A stretch of DNA of 64,000 nucleotides from Areca catechu. Taxonomy: Eukaryota; Streptophyta; Magnoliopsida; Arecales; Arecaceae. Positions 45,194 to 56,564 of this stretch are shown in pieces; position 1 is the first letter of the stretch; each line of letters begins with the position of its first letter. The translations under genes were made by a program, and so were the position numbers. Location: assembly GCA_021397845.1 (NCBI GenBank), contig CM038047.1, positions 124,230,112 to 124,294,111 of the forward strand, given 5' to 3'. Below the pieces are notes generated by a model. The model saw only the letters and a list, made by a program, of their open reading frames with translations. It searched no databases and was not told the origin of the DNA.

Positions 45194-46759
45194 TGTTGAT
45201 CCCTGGAATGATTTTGATGATCACAAAATATTGGAGCATGTATGAGTTACTAATTCTTTCAATTACTTGAGAATTTTTTGGAGGAAAATGTTTATCTTCA
45301 GTTTAATTGGTTTTCAAATTGATTGAAAGGTAATCCAATATTATATAGACTCCTATGTACTTCAAATTATAAAATCCCTAATTTTTCAACTATGTAATAT
45401 TGTAAAAGGGCTATAAAATTGTAAAAATAAGAGTGAGTAGATTAGCTCTTGTTGGATTCATATGTTGAAGAACTTTGGAGAAGTTTGAAGCATTAAATAA
45501 AGTTTTGGTAAGAGCCGACTCATGGATCAAGAGCCGACTCTTTATGGCATGGCATAAAAAATTTTAGAGTTTCAATACCTCAAGCCGACTTAAGCCCCAA
45601 AAGCCGACTCAATGAAGAACCAATGTTTTTGAAGTCTGAGACCTCGAGTTGACTCAAGCCCAGAAGAGTCGACTCGTCCAGAGTATGTTTGTTGGTGACT
45701 AAGACTTCGAGCCAACTCTGGCTTGAAGAGCCGACTTAAAGAAAATGAAAATTTGTACTGATTGAGAGTTCAAGCCGACTCCAGCTTCAAGAGCCAACTC
45801 GCATAAAATTTTTGTTTGGGCTGTCTGGGACTTCGAGCCAACTCGTGGACCTCGAGCCAACTCGAGTGACCATTTTTAGCACTCTAACAGCTAGTTGCTA
45901 GAAGTTGATTTTGAATTCCAAAAGGTCTCCAACAGCTCTTTCTCAATTCCCTAGGCCCTACAATGGCTATATCTCATGAAAAACTATAAAAGAAAGTATT
46001 TTTTGATGGATTAAACAATTTTTAAGGGATTATTCATTGATTTATCTTGAAATTTTGAAAAGCCTTCAAGTTTTTCACCAACCCACTTCAAGAGCATTTA
46101 AGATAGGATTCAAAGCTCCACCAATTTTTCTTCATCATTGAATTTACTCTTTGAAGAAGTAAAGAAGCAGCTTGAAGAGCATTAAAAGAGCATTCAAGGC
46201 TAGGCTTCACCTTGATCTTCATCGACAACACTTAAAAAAACTTGGTTTGTTGTATAGTTGCTTTATATTTTTGACATATCTTTATTTTTTCTCTAAGAAC
46301 AGCAAGGGGCTATGTGTTAAGAGAGGGTTAAAGGATTTTAGGTGAACCTTGTGAAAACCTAAGTTGGGTTCTTGGTGATCCCGGTATAAAACTAAGTGTA
46401 GGGTTTCTTTGGTGATCCTGTTTAAAACCAAACTGAGTTGGGTTTTTTCGGTGATCCCATTAAAAACAAAGGTATAGGTTTGGATTGTGAGCCTGGTAAA
46501 ACAATCGAACTGTATTCCGGTTGGAGGATATAGTGAAAATCCCAAGTGGTGCTTGGGTTATGGACGTAGGAGCCGGTTGCTCCGAACCACTCTAAATTCC
46601 TTGTGTTTGTGATTGTGCTTACTTTACTTTTTTGTGTTTATTTAATTGCTTCCACATTGCATATTACACCATAACACCAAAAGGATTTTTAAATTACACA
46701 TACTTGACAAAGTTTTATAATCCCAATTCATCCCCTCTTGGGAAGCTACCTGGGCAACA
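45194..46759 (+). repeat. C1 3' LTR
   Basis: This 1566-bp copy starts TGTTGATCCCTGG and ends GGGCAACA, followed by the duplication ATATT. Relative to the 5' LTR it has an extra motif-bearing stretch near 45600-45665, so the GAGCCGACTC cluster differs in copy number between the two LTRs. Confidence 0.93.
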
Positions 46760-48118
46760 ATATTGATGGTCCTTTATTACTACTATAGCTGTGGGCATGG
46801 GATAGATTTTCGATCCTTGCACCCTGTAGATTACTCCAACAAGCACCAGATCATATGATCGATTTTGATGATGGTGGAGCTAGTTTACCATAGGGTCCAT
46901 TAGGGATGCGGTAAGTTTTATGCTTATATTATATTTTATGATGTGTACAATATTTACTAATTTATTTAACAAATTTAATTCATTTATTTCATAGATGGAG
47001 AGATATTTTTTCTATGATACAGGTACCTATACATGTGGTCTTTTCATATCGATATTTTCTAGATCACTTGAGAGCCGACCAGGTGATGATTATTGCTTAT
47101 TTTTCTAAATGATTGATTAGTCTTATATGTTCTTGTTTAATAAATCATACTTTAAATTATTTATAAATAGATGATATGGTAGCCATATACTATCGATATA
47201 CTTATATAGTTACCAAATTACTGTCTACACGATCAGGACATCTGGTGTACTCGAGTGCCACTTATTTGTTTTCATATAGTAGAGTGGCACTAACTTGATA
47301 GAGTGATGCACCAGTTTAAGATTTGACAGATCGTGCCATATCAGTTTGATACTGATTCAGCACTACACCATATCAATTTGAGGGGATGATTCAAGCAAGA
47401 CTGGTCCGTAACTCATCAGTATTATATTTAGTTATGGATGAATCGACATGATTATATTATACATGGTGCTCTAGTTGATGGTATCATAGATTATTATGAT
47501 CCTTATATGCAGTGTTATCGCAGCATCACTCATCGATTCATCAGTCATGCGGGTGCGGTGTATGATTACATGGTAAGAAATTTAAATTTTGCTATTTAAT
47601 AATATTAATTTTTTAATTTCTTAAAACTCATTATTTATTTTTAACTTATAGAGCAGTGGCATCACGATGATACTTGTTCTTGCTTAGCCAGGTTCCATAA
47701 CGACATCCTTCCACACTATATAGGATGTATGTCATTCCATCCTTTATATTGTCGGGAAGCATGCACGTGTCCCATTATGTGAGTTTTATCAGGAGGTTGA
47801 TAAAGAGGACAAAACTCCTTCACCTTTCTCGTATGCATCTTCATTGAGAGCACCTCTGCTAGCTTAGCATAGATGAGGTACCCGATGATATAATACCTCT
47901 CCATATCCGATGCCCGAGTTCACATCTACTGAGGATATGGCTACACATTTTGATTATACTGCTCTATGGTGAAGGATCGTCACATCACGTATCTGCACAA
48001 CAGGCATCACATGATGTGGAGCATATGACGGAGCATCAGGGACCAAGTGAAGTTGAGCAAATACCTCGTCTTACTCAGCCTGCACGCAGGAGGAGACGAC
48101 CACCTTATGGGACCTAGG
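46760..48118 (+). pseudogene. Plant mobile domain (PMD) gene, second part
   Basis: This is the continuation of the PMD gene after C1. LWAWDRFSIL (about 46793) is followed by the V[PT]THVV..YRYFLDHL block (about 47020-47080). An intron is likely (about 47081-47170), then LIQLPNYCLH-like coding (about 47190) with CFHIVEWH, and the H[AY].DLRGRT-like region near 47370. A likely donor GTAAGA lies at 47573. The final exon ends with a basic tail PRLTQPARRRRRPPYGT and stop TAG at 48116-48118, a tail common in PMD proteins. Several stops and frame changes are present. It is split from the first part only by C1 (TSD ATATT). Confidence 0.75.
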
Positions 48119-49823
48119 ATCTTTATTTTTATTTATTTATGTATTGCATTTATAAAACTATATTATGAATTTTTATTTATATATGTATTTGTGAAAGGTA
48201 ATAAAATGTTATGGTCCTACCAATACTTTAGAGAATCATTTATTTGCTTAAAAAATTTAGGGAAATACAAAAAAAATAAAACAAAAAATATGAAAAATAA
48301 AAAAAAAATATTGTTGCATTTTAGATAGAGATGGAAAATGATAATATGAATATGATATAAAAATTAATCACTACTCAGAACATCAAAGAAAATGATAATA
48401 ATTCTTAGTACTGCATACCTTTGAAAGATTACATCCATTAATAAGGTTCAGCTCTAACTGGAGTCAGCTTCTCCAAATGCATTATGTACAAATGGCTACC
48501 AAAAATTGAATGGTTAAGATATGATCAAGCATCTATCTCAGTCAAGATACAAGCGCTTACCCTCTTAACTTCCACCAGAAGTATTTTCTGGTGAGTCATC
48601 AATGAGTGATTTCTCATGCAGGACCAAGCCACATTTCTGAGTCAACTTTCTGATATGTGTTATAGCTATAGTGGATGAGAATCAATATGGACTAAGGTGC
48701 CTAGTGTACTTATGCCTCTCATATGAGGCATCAACTCCTCACCAATGGTAACAACATCCATCATCAACTATAAAGCATAATACAAGAATTAAGATAAATA
48801 ACATATATACAATGAAATGATAGAGCACATATGTCTACTTTCATTCATAATAATTTAAGCACTGCCATCTTTCACCAGAAATGATAGAGCAAATATGTTC
48901 TATACAGTCTAAGCAAAAGATGTTCTATTCAGCACCAGATTTTCAAGTCTTACACTTTTCTTCAACTAGAATATCAATATGCTCCCTAACATGCTTGCCC
49001 CTTCATTTCTGTATTTATGGGACCAACCCTGGTATAATAAATGATAAGATAAAAGTAGATAGAATTGCACATGTACAAAGGAATTAATCTACTTATATAC
49101 TATTTCAAGATTGAAGCCAACAGACTAAATCCACCAAATAAGATAGAAAGCAAAAAAAACTCACCATACAAATTATTAAATCAGGAGGGTTGGAAAGATT
49201 CTTTACATAGTGGGGCATCAAGGCTGTTCCATGAAAATGTCAAAGACAGCACCACCAACATCCACCTAGGAAAACATTTTGGGAACACTATCAAAATTTG
49301 CTCCTCCACCTTGTTACCCAAATGTTCATTAGCATTGCAGTTACAAAATCATAAGGGGTTACTCCACCAACTAACGTGCGGGCATGGGACAAGGCACCAG
49401 TTCAAGTCGGACTGACACCAACCTGGCGATCCGACTGCAACCATCCTGGCAACCAAACTAGCACTGGCCTGGTGGCCAGACTGGCATCGGCCTAGCGGCT
49501 AGACTGGCAATCAAATCGATAATCGGACTATCTATCAGATCAGTGGCCGGACTGGCAATAGTTTGGTGGCCGAACAAGCAAGCAGACTAATGATGTTTTG
49601 ACATCCAATCTAGCCCCACACCCTCACGAGCCCTGCACCATGCAGTGGCATGATGAGCGACCGTACGTGCTATGGTTTGTGCCAACGCATGACTGGTGAC
49701 CTTCAGTAGATCGTACCTTGCCCCCTGCTCGCATGCCCGACATCGAGCATTCGAAAATGCCATGTTTTGCACCACTCATGGCCCATGCCCGATAGCTATG
49801 GCCAGTGGTGCCCATGGGGTTTG
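48119..49823. other. Stretch without recognised genes between PMD and C3
   Basis: It is A/T-rich up to 49370 with A-runs at 48265-48310 and no convincing coding match; short ORFs look random. At 49390-49590 a degenerate repeat of CTGGC/GGCC words (ACTGGCAAT, TGGTGGCCGAAC) appears. 49600-49823 is GC-richer with a CATGC/ATGGCC-rich composition and might be a fragment of an unidentified LTR. No RNA gene seen. Confidence 0.5.
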
Positions 49824-51927
49824 TGTTTGGAAATATGTCCCAAAGCCAATCATATAGCTTATAGACGGTTGAACTATAATTGTAATTGTATATGAATTAT
49901 ATTGAATAAAATATTTATTCTGGCTATTCATCATATTTTACATCTTCTTGTAAGGAACTCTTGTGTGATGAAGTTCTTAGGACTACTTTGATGTGATATA
50001 GAGAGGATATATCATCTAGTTCTTAAATTAGTCCGCGACCAAATGATACATTATCACAGGATGATAGTGTCTCAAGTGTAGGTCGTTATGTATCATAATC
50101 ATTGGTTGTCCTCTTAACCAATGAGTATATAGACATTAGTATGGCATGTAAGTATTGTGTATGACACTTCACTAGACATGACCCAGCTATAGAACTTTCT
50201 TTCTGCCAAAGAGTAGTTCGTATTAGGATATGGATATAAGTGTTCTTCTGACTTGAGATCACCATGGTAGCTTGCAAGAAACTCACTATGATTAGGTACT
50301 GGACTACCTGAATTTCTAATCCAGTGATGAAAGGTTGCTGGGTACAATCATGTACCTATGTAGCAGTGGTTGGATCAAGATGGAATTAACCCCTCCAAAA
50401 GAGTTTGGAGTGAATGACTCATTATGTCTCAATTGAGTAAAACCTTGGCCAGGTAGTCCTTGTAAGCAGTTACAGGGATTTTGAGTTTGAGACATATTGT
50501 GATGGACTATTCTAGGATTAGGTAGTTAAATCCTAAGTCATCTGGAGCATTGAGGGTTAAAAGAATGTATTATATGATCATCATATCCATTTGGTTCTTA
50601 ATAGTTTCTCTACAACCTTTGACCTATCCAGATGCAGGTCTCATTACTAGATGTTGACTTTGGCTAGTATTGGAAGTGTTTCAATACTACTGGCTTAGTG
50701 TTCGAACCTATGGGGTCACACATCATAGGGGTTTCTAATTGACCTAATGGCTATTGAATGATTGGGAATCATTTTTGGACTCTTTGGATAATTTGATTGT
50801 CCATCTACATTTCAGAGTCGACTAGAATCATGAGTTGACTCAGTTGTAGGGATTTGATGATTTGTCAAGTGTTGACACATCATGTTACAAATATTGTGAT
50901 AAAGGTTTTAATTATTAAATGTTGGTGATTATATGGAGGGTTAGTGGCAATGTGATTTCTTGATTAACTTAATTTGATTAAACAATTTAATTTGGGTCAA
51001 ACCAAATGCGATTCAGTTTGGGCTCGGGTTAGGTCCAATGTGATTAGGCTAAATTATTACATCCAATTTCAGATTTAAGTTTGAATTATGAATTCAAATT
51101 TTGATTTTAGTTTTAAATTCAAAAATTAGTTTAAATTTAAAAGGATGTAACTCCCATGGCCTTGAATCTTTTGTAACCCCCATAATTATGTAATCCCATA
51201 ATTTATGTACTCTCCCCTTTTCTTCTCTCTCCACTTACCTACATATGGGGCCTTAATGAGGATGTGAAAGAGAGAGATTTCTAAAATTTATTTGCTGAAC
51301 AATCCTTTAAATGGGGGAAAAAGAAGAAGGGGAGCTTGAGACCTTTGTATGGGGAAGAAAGGTTTAGGTTTGGATGTATGCTGTCTAGTATTCTAGGCTT
51401 TGAAAGAGTGTCTTAGGAAGGGTTCTTGAGTGCACTTCCTAAATTCTCCATAGTACTTCTTCATCTCCTGGAGTGTCTCGGTGAAGAAGAAGAGTCCACA
51501 AGCCATTACATTCTGGCGAAGTTATCACTTCAAAGAAAGAAGTCAAAGAAGAACTCCAGTGTGGATTACTTGTAGAGGCCAGATACGTGTGTGGCTTCTA
51601 GAGAGATTGTCTTCTTTGGTGAGATTTTTCTCAACCTGGTGAGTGTCACATCGGATTAAAGGTAAGGTTCTTGGTGAGTTTGCTAAAGAAGTGTGCTTTA
51701 GCATGCGCATCGAACATAGAGTCATTTTATGTGATGCACGACTTTGTATGCTTATGTTTTCTTTCATTTGCATGTTAATATTCATACATGATCCTATTTA
51801 TAGGCCTATATTAAAAATATTATAATATTATATGTTGATTAATATGATTAATCTAGTCTTCCGCTATGATGCAAGGCTAAAAAATTTTAAAGTTGCATGA
51901 CCATTGCCTACATAATGTTTCCTTACA
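49824..51927 (+). repeat. C3 5' LTR
   Basis: This 2104-bp LTR starts TGTTTGGAAATATGTCCC and ends TTCCTTACA. Its first 480 bp align with the 3' LTR at 59979-60454 (shared TATAATTGTAATTGTATATG-like and GGATATATCATCTAGTTCT words). Small ORFs in it are not genes. Confidence 0.88.
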
Positions 51928-51928
51928 G

Positions 51929-51940
51929 TGGTATCAGGCC
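51929..51940 (+). other. C3 primer-binding site
   Basis: TGGTATCAGGCC, 1 nt after the LTR, differs at one position near its end from the usual TGGTATCAGAGC-type site. Confidence 0.85.
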
Positions 51941-53566
51941 AGGTTCATTTGTATGATTATTTAACATGTAGATATGAAATCTTAGTTTCCTTTAACATAG
52001 GAAGTACTTGGATTAAGGTAAATTCACCATGGCCATCCGATCATAGGAGAGAAGTAGGGTTTAAAGGCTCTCTCTTTTCATTCAATGGAGTCTCCTATGG
52101 TGTGTAGGGGTGCCGCTTGCATCGTGATCTTACGAAGAAAAAAAGTGAAAGGTTTAGTATATTAAAATAGTTTTAATCTTATATGTTAGATATTTAATTG
52201 TTTAGATAGATCTAATACAATGATATGATCTAAATCCACTGAAAAGTTTAATGAAAATCTTTGAATTTTTGTAAAATTATTTTACATATTTGATATTGTT
52301 TCAAATAACAAGTGATTAACTGAAAAAATTTCAATTAGAATTGATAAACTTAATTATGAATTAAGTTATCTAATAACCTTTTAAGATTTAGGAATGTGAT
52401 TCAAAATCTTAAGACATGATCATAACCTTGGGTTAATTGGATTAGCTATGATTAAGTCCTTAATTGGATTAGACCTTAAGTTTAAATGAAATGGATTGAA
52501 TAGAGAATAAGTATAATCAAATATTTTATTAGGTCTCTTCTCTATAAATCACTCTAATTAGTTAGTTTAATTGGTCCATACATCTAAATGGACTTGATTT
52601 TTGGCTTCGTGGTGAGCACGAGTCTTTAGGTTAGTCCAATTGAGTCTGGTAAACTAATTGGTGTCTAAGATAAGTTTGGCATCTTGATCAAGGTTCCTTG
52701 GGGCTAACTCTTTCCTGGCCAACTCAAAGTTGGTGTCAAAGGCAAGAGGCTTACTTGGTGCAACCCATCCCTTGATCTCACTTACCTAGCCAATGTGGTG
52801 AACTAGAATTGATTGGATAATTTTTTGATTCGAGTTAACCCATGTCAACCAAGGTTAATCAGTCATGACTGGTTATTAGGTGCCCAAGGACCAATTGATC
52901 ATGAACCCCTCTATGAGATAGTGGGAGGTTTCTTGATTAGGTCCATGTTTTCTCTTAATGTATCATAATGAATTAAATTCTCTAAATTATTAGGTCCTTT
53001 AAAAGAAAAAGTTATAGGATAACCTAGTCTTAGCCTTCCATTAAGTGGATAGTAATGAGCCCATTAGTTTGGTGATCATCAGCAGATCCAAAGATTGGGT
53101 GGTCATTAGGCTGGTGGAATTGTCATTCATAATATGATGGCTTAGTGCAACTATCTTAACAAGTGATCAGGTTTGCCGGCCAAAGTTGGGCTTGATCATT
53201 TATTAGTTAGAAGCATTGAATTCGGTCATGTTAATGGTTGGACCTAACCAGGACCCTTTAATTGGAAGCCTAAATGTTGATTGATTGACACCCTGGGGAA
53301 AAAATTATTTACTAGAAATTGCTTTGAGAAGTAATTGGTTATGAACCTACCTTTAGATGCACATGGATTGGCCGGCCAAAGTCAGGCTCATGTGTAAGTT
53401 ATTGGACTCTAGTACCTGCTAAGGAGTAAGTGTTATTCTTCGGATTGGAGTGTAGAGGCTACTAGTCTGTATAAAATAGTGGGAGAAACCTTTAGACTAA
53501 AGTGCTATTTTTAGGATGTTAATAATTCATATACACTAATATTTTTGGGATTTTTTCTTTCAGATT
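51941..53566 (+). other. C3 untranslated leader with hairpins
   Basis: The non-coding leader holds GTCCAATTG...CTAATTGGTGTCTAAG (52634-52669) and the hairpin CCAAC-tcaaa-GTTGG followed by TGTC (52719-52737), which correspond to the C2, G1 and G2 leader hairpins. It also has a near-palindrome AATCAGTCATGACTGGTT (52858-52875) and two GCCGGCCAAAGT loops with different stems (53165-53199 and 53361-53394). Confidence 0.7.
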
Positions 53567-54413
53567 ATGTCTACCAATCTGTCACTTTGGTCATTGCTTG
53601 ACAATGACAAATTTATGGGTTCCAACTTTGATAACTGGTATCGAAGACTCGGAATAGTTCTGGAGCACGAAAGGATCCTATATGTGATAGCAAATCTTGT
53701 ACCTAAGGAACCTGCTGCCAATGCCCGTACTACAGTCAGGGATGCTTGTTAGAAGTGGCTCTCTGATCGTACTATGGTATGATGTATTATGTTGGTGGTG
53801 AGTTCAGTTGTAGATTCGAGGAAGCCCAGCTAGAGGAGATCCTTCAAAAGTTGAAAGAGTCTTTTGGCATACCTAATGATGTTGAGCGGTACAAAATTTC
53901 CTCGTTCAATTTTAGCACTTGAATTTGTGATAGAGCATCAGTCACAGATCATTTACTATACATGATCGAGTTGATTGAGCATTTGGGCAAGCTCTAATTT
54001 TCCTTGCATGAGTAGCTAGGGAAAGATATGATTTTTGAATTCCCTGACTCCCTCCTAGTTGGACTTTTTTTATCACTATAGATTGAATAGGCCTATAGTA
54101 AACTATCATGGTTTGTTAGATTTACTGCAGACCTACGAGAAAGATCATCACCTCAATAAAGGGTTGGTGAACTTAGTGGGAGGCAGTGCAGCAGGATGTC
54201 GTCCCTTTGGAAGAGGAAAAAAGAAAAAGAATAAATCCAAGAAGGTGCAAAGTACTGGGCCTAGTCAAACGAGGAAGAAGGCTAATCAGAGTAAGGCAGA
54301 GTGCTTCTATTACAAGAAGCAGGGTCATTAGAGGAGCAACTGTCCTACCTACCTGGCAACTTTTGATCTGAACAGGTCGAAGAAGAGAAAGCAACAAGCT
54401 ATTACTACATAAG
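53567..54413 (+). pseudogene. C3 gag
   Basis: The ATG at 53567 starts MSTNLSLWSLLDNDKFMGSN, NWYRRLGIVLEHERILYVIA, closely matching the C2 gag start. A stop at 53750 and many later stops follow. FFYHYRLNRPIVNYHGLLDL at 54060 and a Lys-rich zone lead to a zinc knuckle with two lesions (CFYYKKQGH*RSNC, about 54302: Cys to Tyr and Trp to stop). It ends near 54411. Confidence 0.88.
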
Positions 54414-55893
54414 GTAGTTATATAATAACACCTTACAATTTCTCAATATATAATACTACTAATTGGGTATTGGATACCAGAATCCTATTCATATTTTCAA
54501 TTCTTTGTAGGGGCTTCAAGTTAGTAGGAGATTCGAGGATGGTGAGAAATTCTTGAATATGGAAAATGAAAGTCAAGTCCAGTCCTGGCATTGGGAGTTA
54601 TCAAGCTAGTTTTTGAGTCTTGTAATATCATTTTGAATGACTGTCATTACTGTCCATCTTTTCTTATGAATGTCATTTCTATAGGACAGTTGGCAAATAA
54701 AAATTATGAACTTTCAATAAAGAATGATGTTTATTCTATCATTATGAATGGTGTGAGACTTATGGATGGACATTTAAGTAATGGCATTATTTACAATCAT
54801 GACCTGTTAAGTAATGACAACTTCCTGCAAATGCCCTAGGATAGATAATGTTAGCGATACTTATCTCTGGCATTCTAGGCTAGGTCATATTAACAAAAAT
54901 AGAATCAACAAGTTAGTTGGAGAAGGTCTCCTGAATATCAATGATTGTGAATTACTACCAACTTGTAAATCTTATCTTCTTGGTAAAATGATCAAGTCAC
55001 CTTTTATTAGAAAAGGTGAGCGAGCTAATGATATTCTTAGTCAGGTACATACTGATGTATGTGGACCAATGAACATCAGTGCCAGGGATGGGTATAACTA
55101 TTTCATTACATTTACAGTGACCTATCAAGATATGGTTATGTTTTCTTAATGAGACATAAATCTGAGTCATTTGAAATGTTCAAACAATATCGTAATGAAG
55201 TAAAAAAAAACTAGAAAGTTTATTAAAACTCTTCAATCAGATCGAGGTGGTGAGTATCTTTCTAGTGAGTTTCTGATTTATCTTGAGGAGAATAGGATTC
55301 TTTCTCAATGGACTCCTCTAGGGACATCTCAGTTAAATGGAGTGTCTGAAAGGAGGAATCAAACTCTATTAGATATGGTCCAATCCATGATGGGATTAGC
55401 CACACTACCTATATCCTTTTGGGGACATGCTCTTGAGTTAGTATATTATCTTCTAAATAGGGTTCCTAGTAAATCCATTGACAAAACTCCATATGAGATA
55501 TGGACTGGGTATAAGCCAACACTTTCACATCTTCGGGTTTGGGGGTGTCTGGCTTATGTCAAACGTTTGCATATGGATAAACTTGCATCTAGGTCTGACA
55601 AGTGCCTCTTTGTTGGATATCCAAAGGAGTCTAAAGGATATTTCTTCTATCTACCTAAGGAACATATAGTGTCCATCAGTCTTAGGGCTACCTTTTTGGA
55701 GTGGGAGTACCTTATTGAAGGCACTCGAGCTGCTAAAGTTGAACATGCAGAAGTTCAACAGGTAGAGAAAACAACAAATTCTAGGATCACTATAGAACCA
55801 GATTTGATAAGATCTGAGCCTATTATGCAATCATTAAAGAGATCCGATAGAGTATCGCGTCAACCAGATAGATACTATAGTTTTTTGGTCTAG
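54414..55893 (+). pseudogene. C3 protease and integrase
   Basis: A decayed protease (NWVLDTRILF, about 54460) is followed by VISIGQLANKNYELSIKNDV, then the pre-integrase domain (TYLWHSRLGHINKNRINKLV, CKSYLLGKMIKSPF) and the core HTDVCGPMNISARDGYNYFI to a frame change at about 55115. SDRGGEYLSSEF in another frame and MSERRNQTLLDMVQSMMGLA (55342) supply the distal part, then FWGHALELVYYLLNRVPSKS and TPYEIWTGYKPTLSHLRVWG. It ends at a stop at 55891-55893 before the RT linker. Confidence 0.9.
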
Positions 55894-56559
55894 GATGGTG
55901 ATCCTGTTAAGCTCGATGAGAACAATGAGGATCCAATCACCTATATGGATGCAATGCAAAGGTCTGACTCTAAGAAATGGCTTAAGGCCATGAAATCTGA
56001 AATGGAGTCCATGGAAATCAACAACGTATAGACATTGGTTGATCCACCTGAAGGGATAAAACCCATTGGATGCAAATGGTCTTCAAGAGAAAGAGGGGTG
56101 CAGACTGGCAGGTGGAGACCTATAAAGCCCGTCTGGTTGCCATGGGATATCGTCAATTTTATGGTATAGACTATGACAAAATATTTTTTTATGGCAATAC
56201 TCAAGTCTATTCAGATTATGCTTGCTCTAGAAACATATCTAGACTATGAAATCTAGAAAATGGATGTCCGAATAGATTTCCTAAATGTTGAACTGGAAGA
56301 GGAGGTACATATGATGCAACCTAAAGGGTTCACATCCACAGATGAGTCCAAGGTGTGCAAGCTACAGAGGTCCATTTATGGACTGAAGCAGGTATCTCGA
56401 AGTTAGAACATGCATTTTGATAAATGTATCAAGATGTATGGCTTCATTAGGAACAGAGAAGAACCTTGCATATATAAATGGGCCAATAGTTCTGTAGTTG
56501 TATTTCTTGTTCTGTATGTGGATAACATTCTCTTAATCGAGAATGACATTCCTGTGTTA
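55894..56559 (+). pseudogene. C3 reverse transcriptase, part before S2
   Basis: ITYMDAMQRSDSKKWLKAMK, V*TLVDPPEGIKPIGCKW, then pieces in shifted frames (KARLVAMGYRQFYG-like, WKMDVR-like) and SIYGLKQVSRS*. The active-site region reads FLVLYVDNILLIENDIPVL (about 56500-56557), with the second catalytic Asp as Asn, so the enzyme would be dead even without S2. S2 enters five bases later. Confidence 0.85.
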
Positions 56560-56564
56560 TAGGA

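Larger units (their letters stand above)
26054..46759 (+). mobile_element. C1: Sirevirus with env-like ORF, complete, interrupted by C2
   Basis: C1 is a full-length copia element with LTRs 26054-27612 and 45194-46759 and a perfect target duplication ATATT (26049-26053 and 46760-46764). Without C2 it is about 10.8 kb, in the Sirevirus size range. Order: PBS, gag, protease, integrase, RT, RNase H, env-like ORF, long 3' untranslated region with C2, polypurine tract. The extra ORF downstream of RNase H and the long gag support Sirevirus. Stops occur in every domain. Confidence 0.93.

Noticed and set aside
48881..49415. Short ORFs between PMD and C3
   Set aside because: No recognisable domain, A/T-rich composition and no splice context; likely chance.
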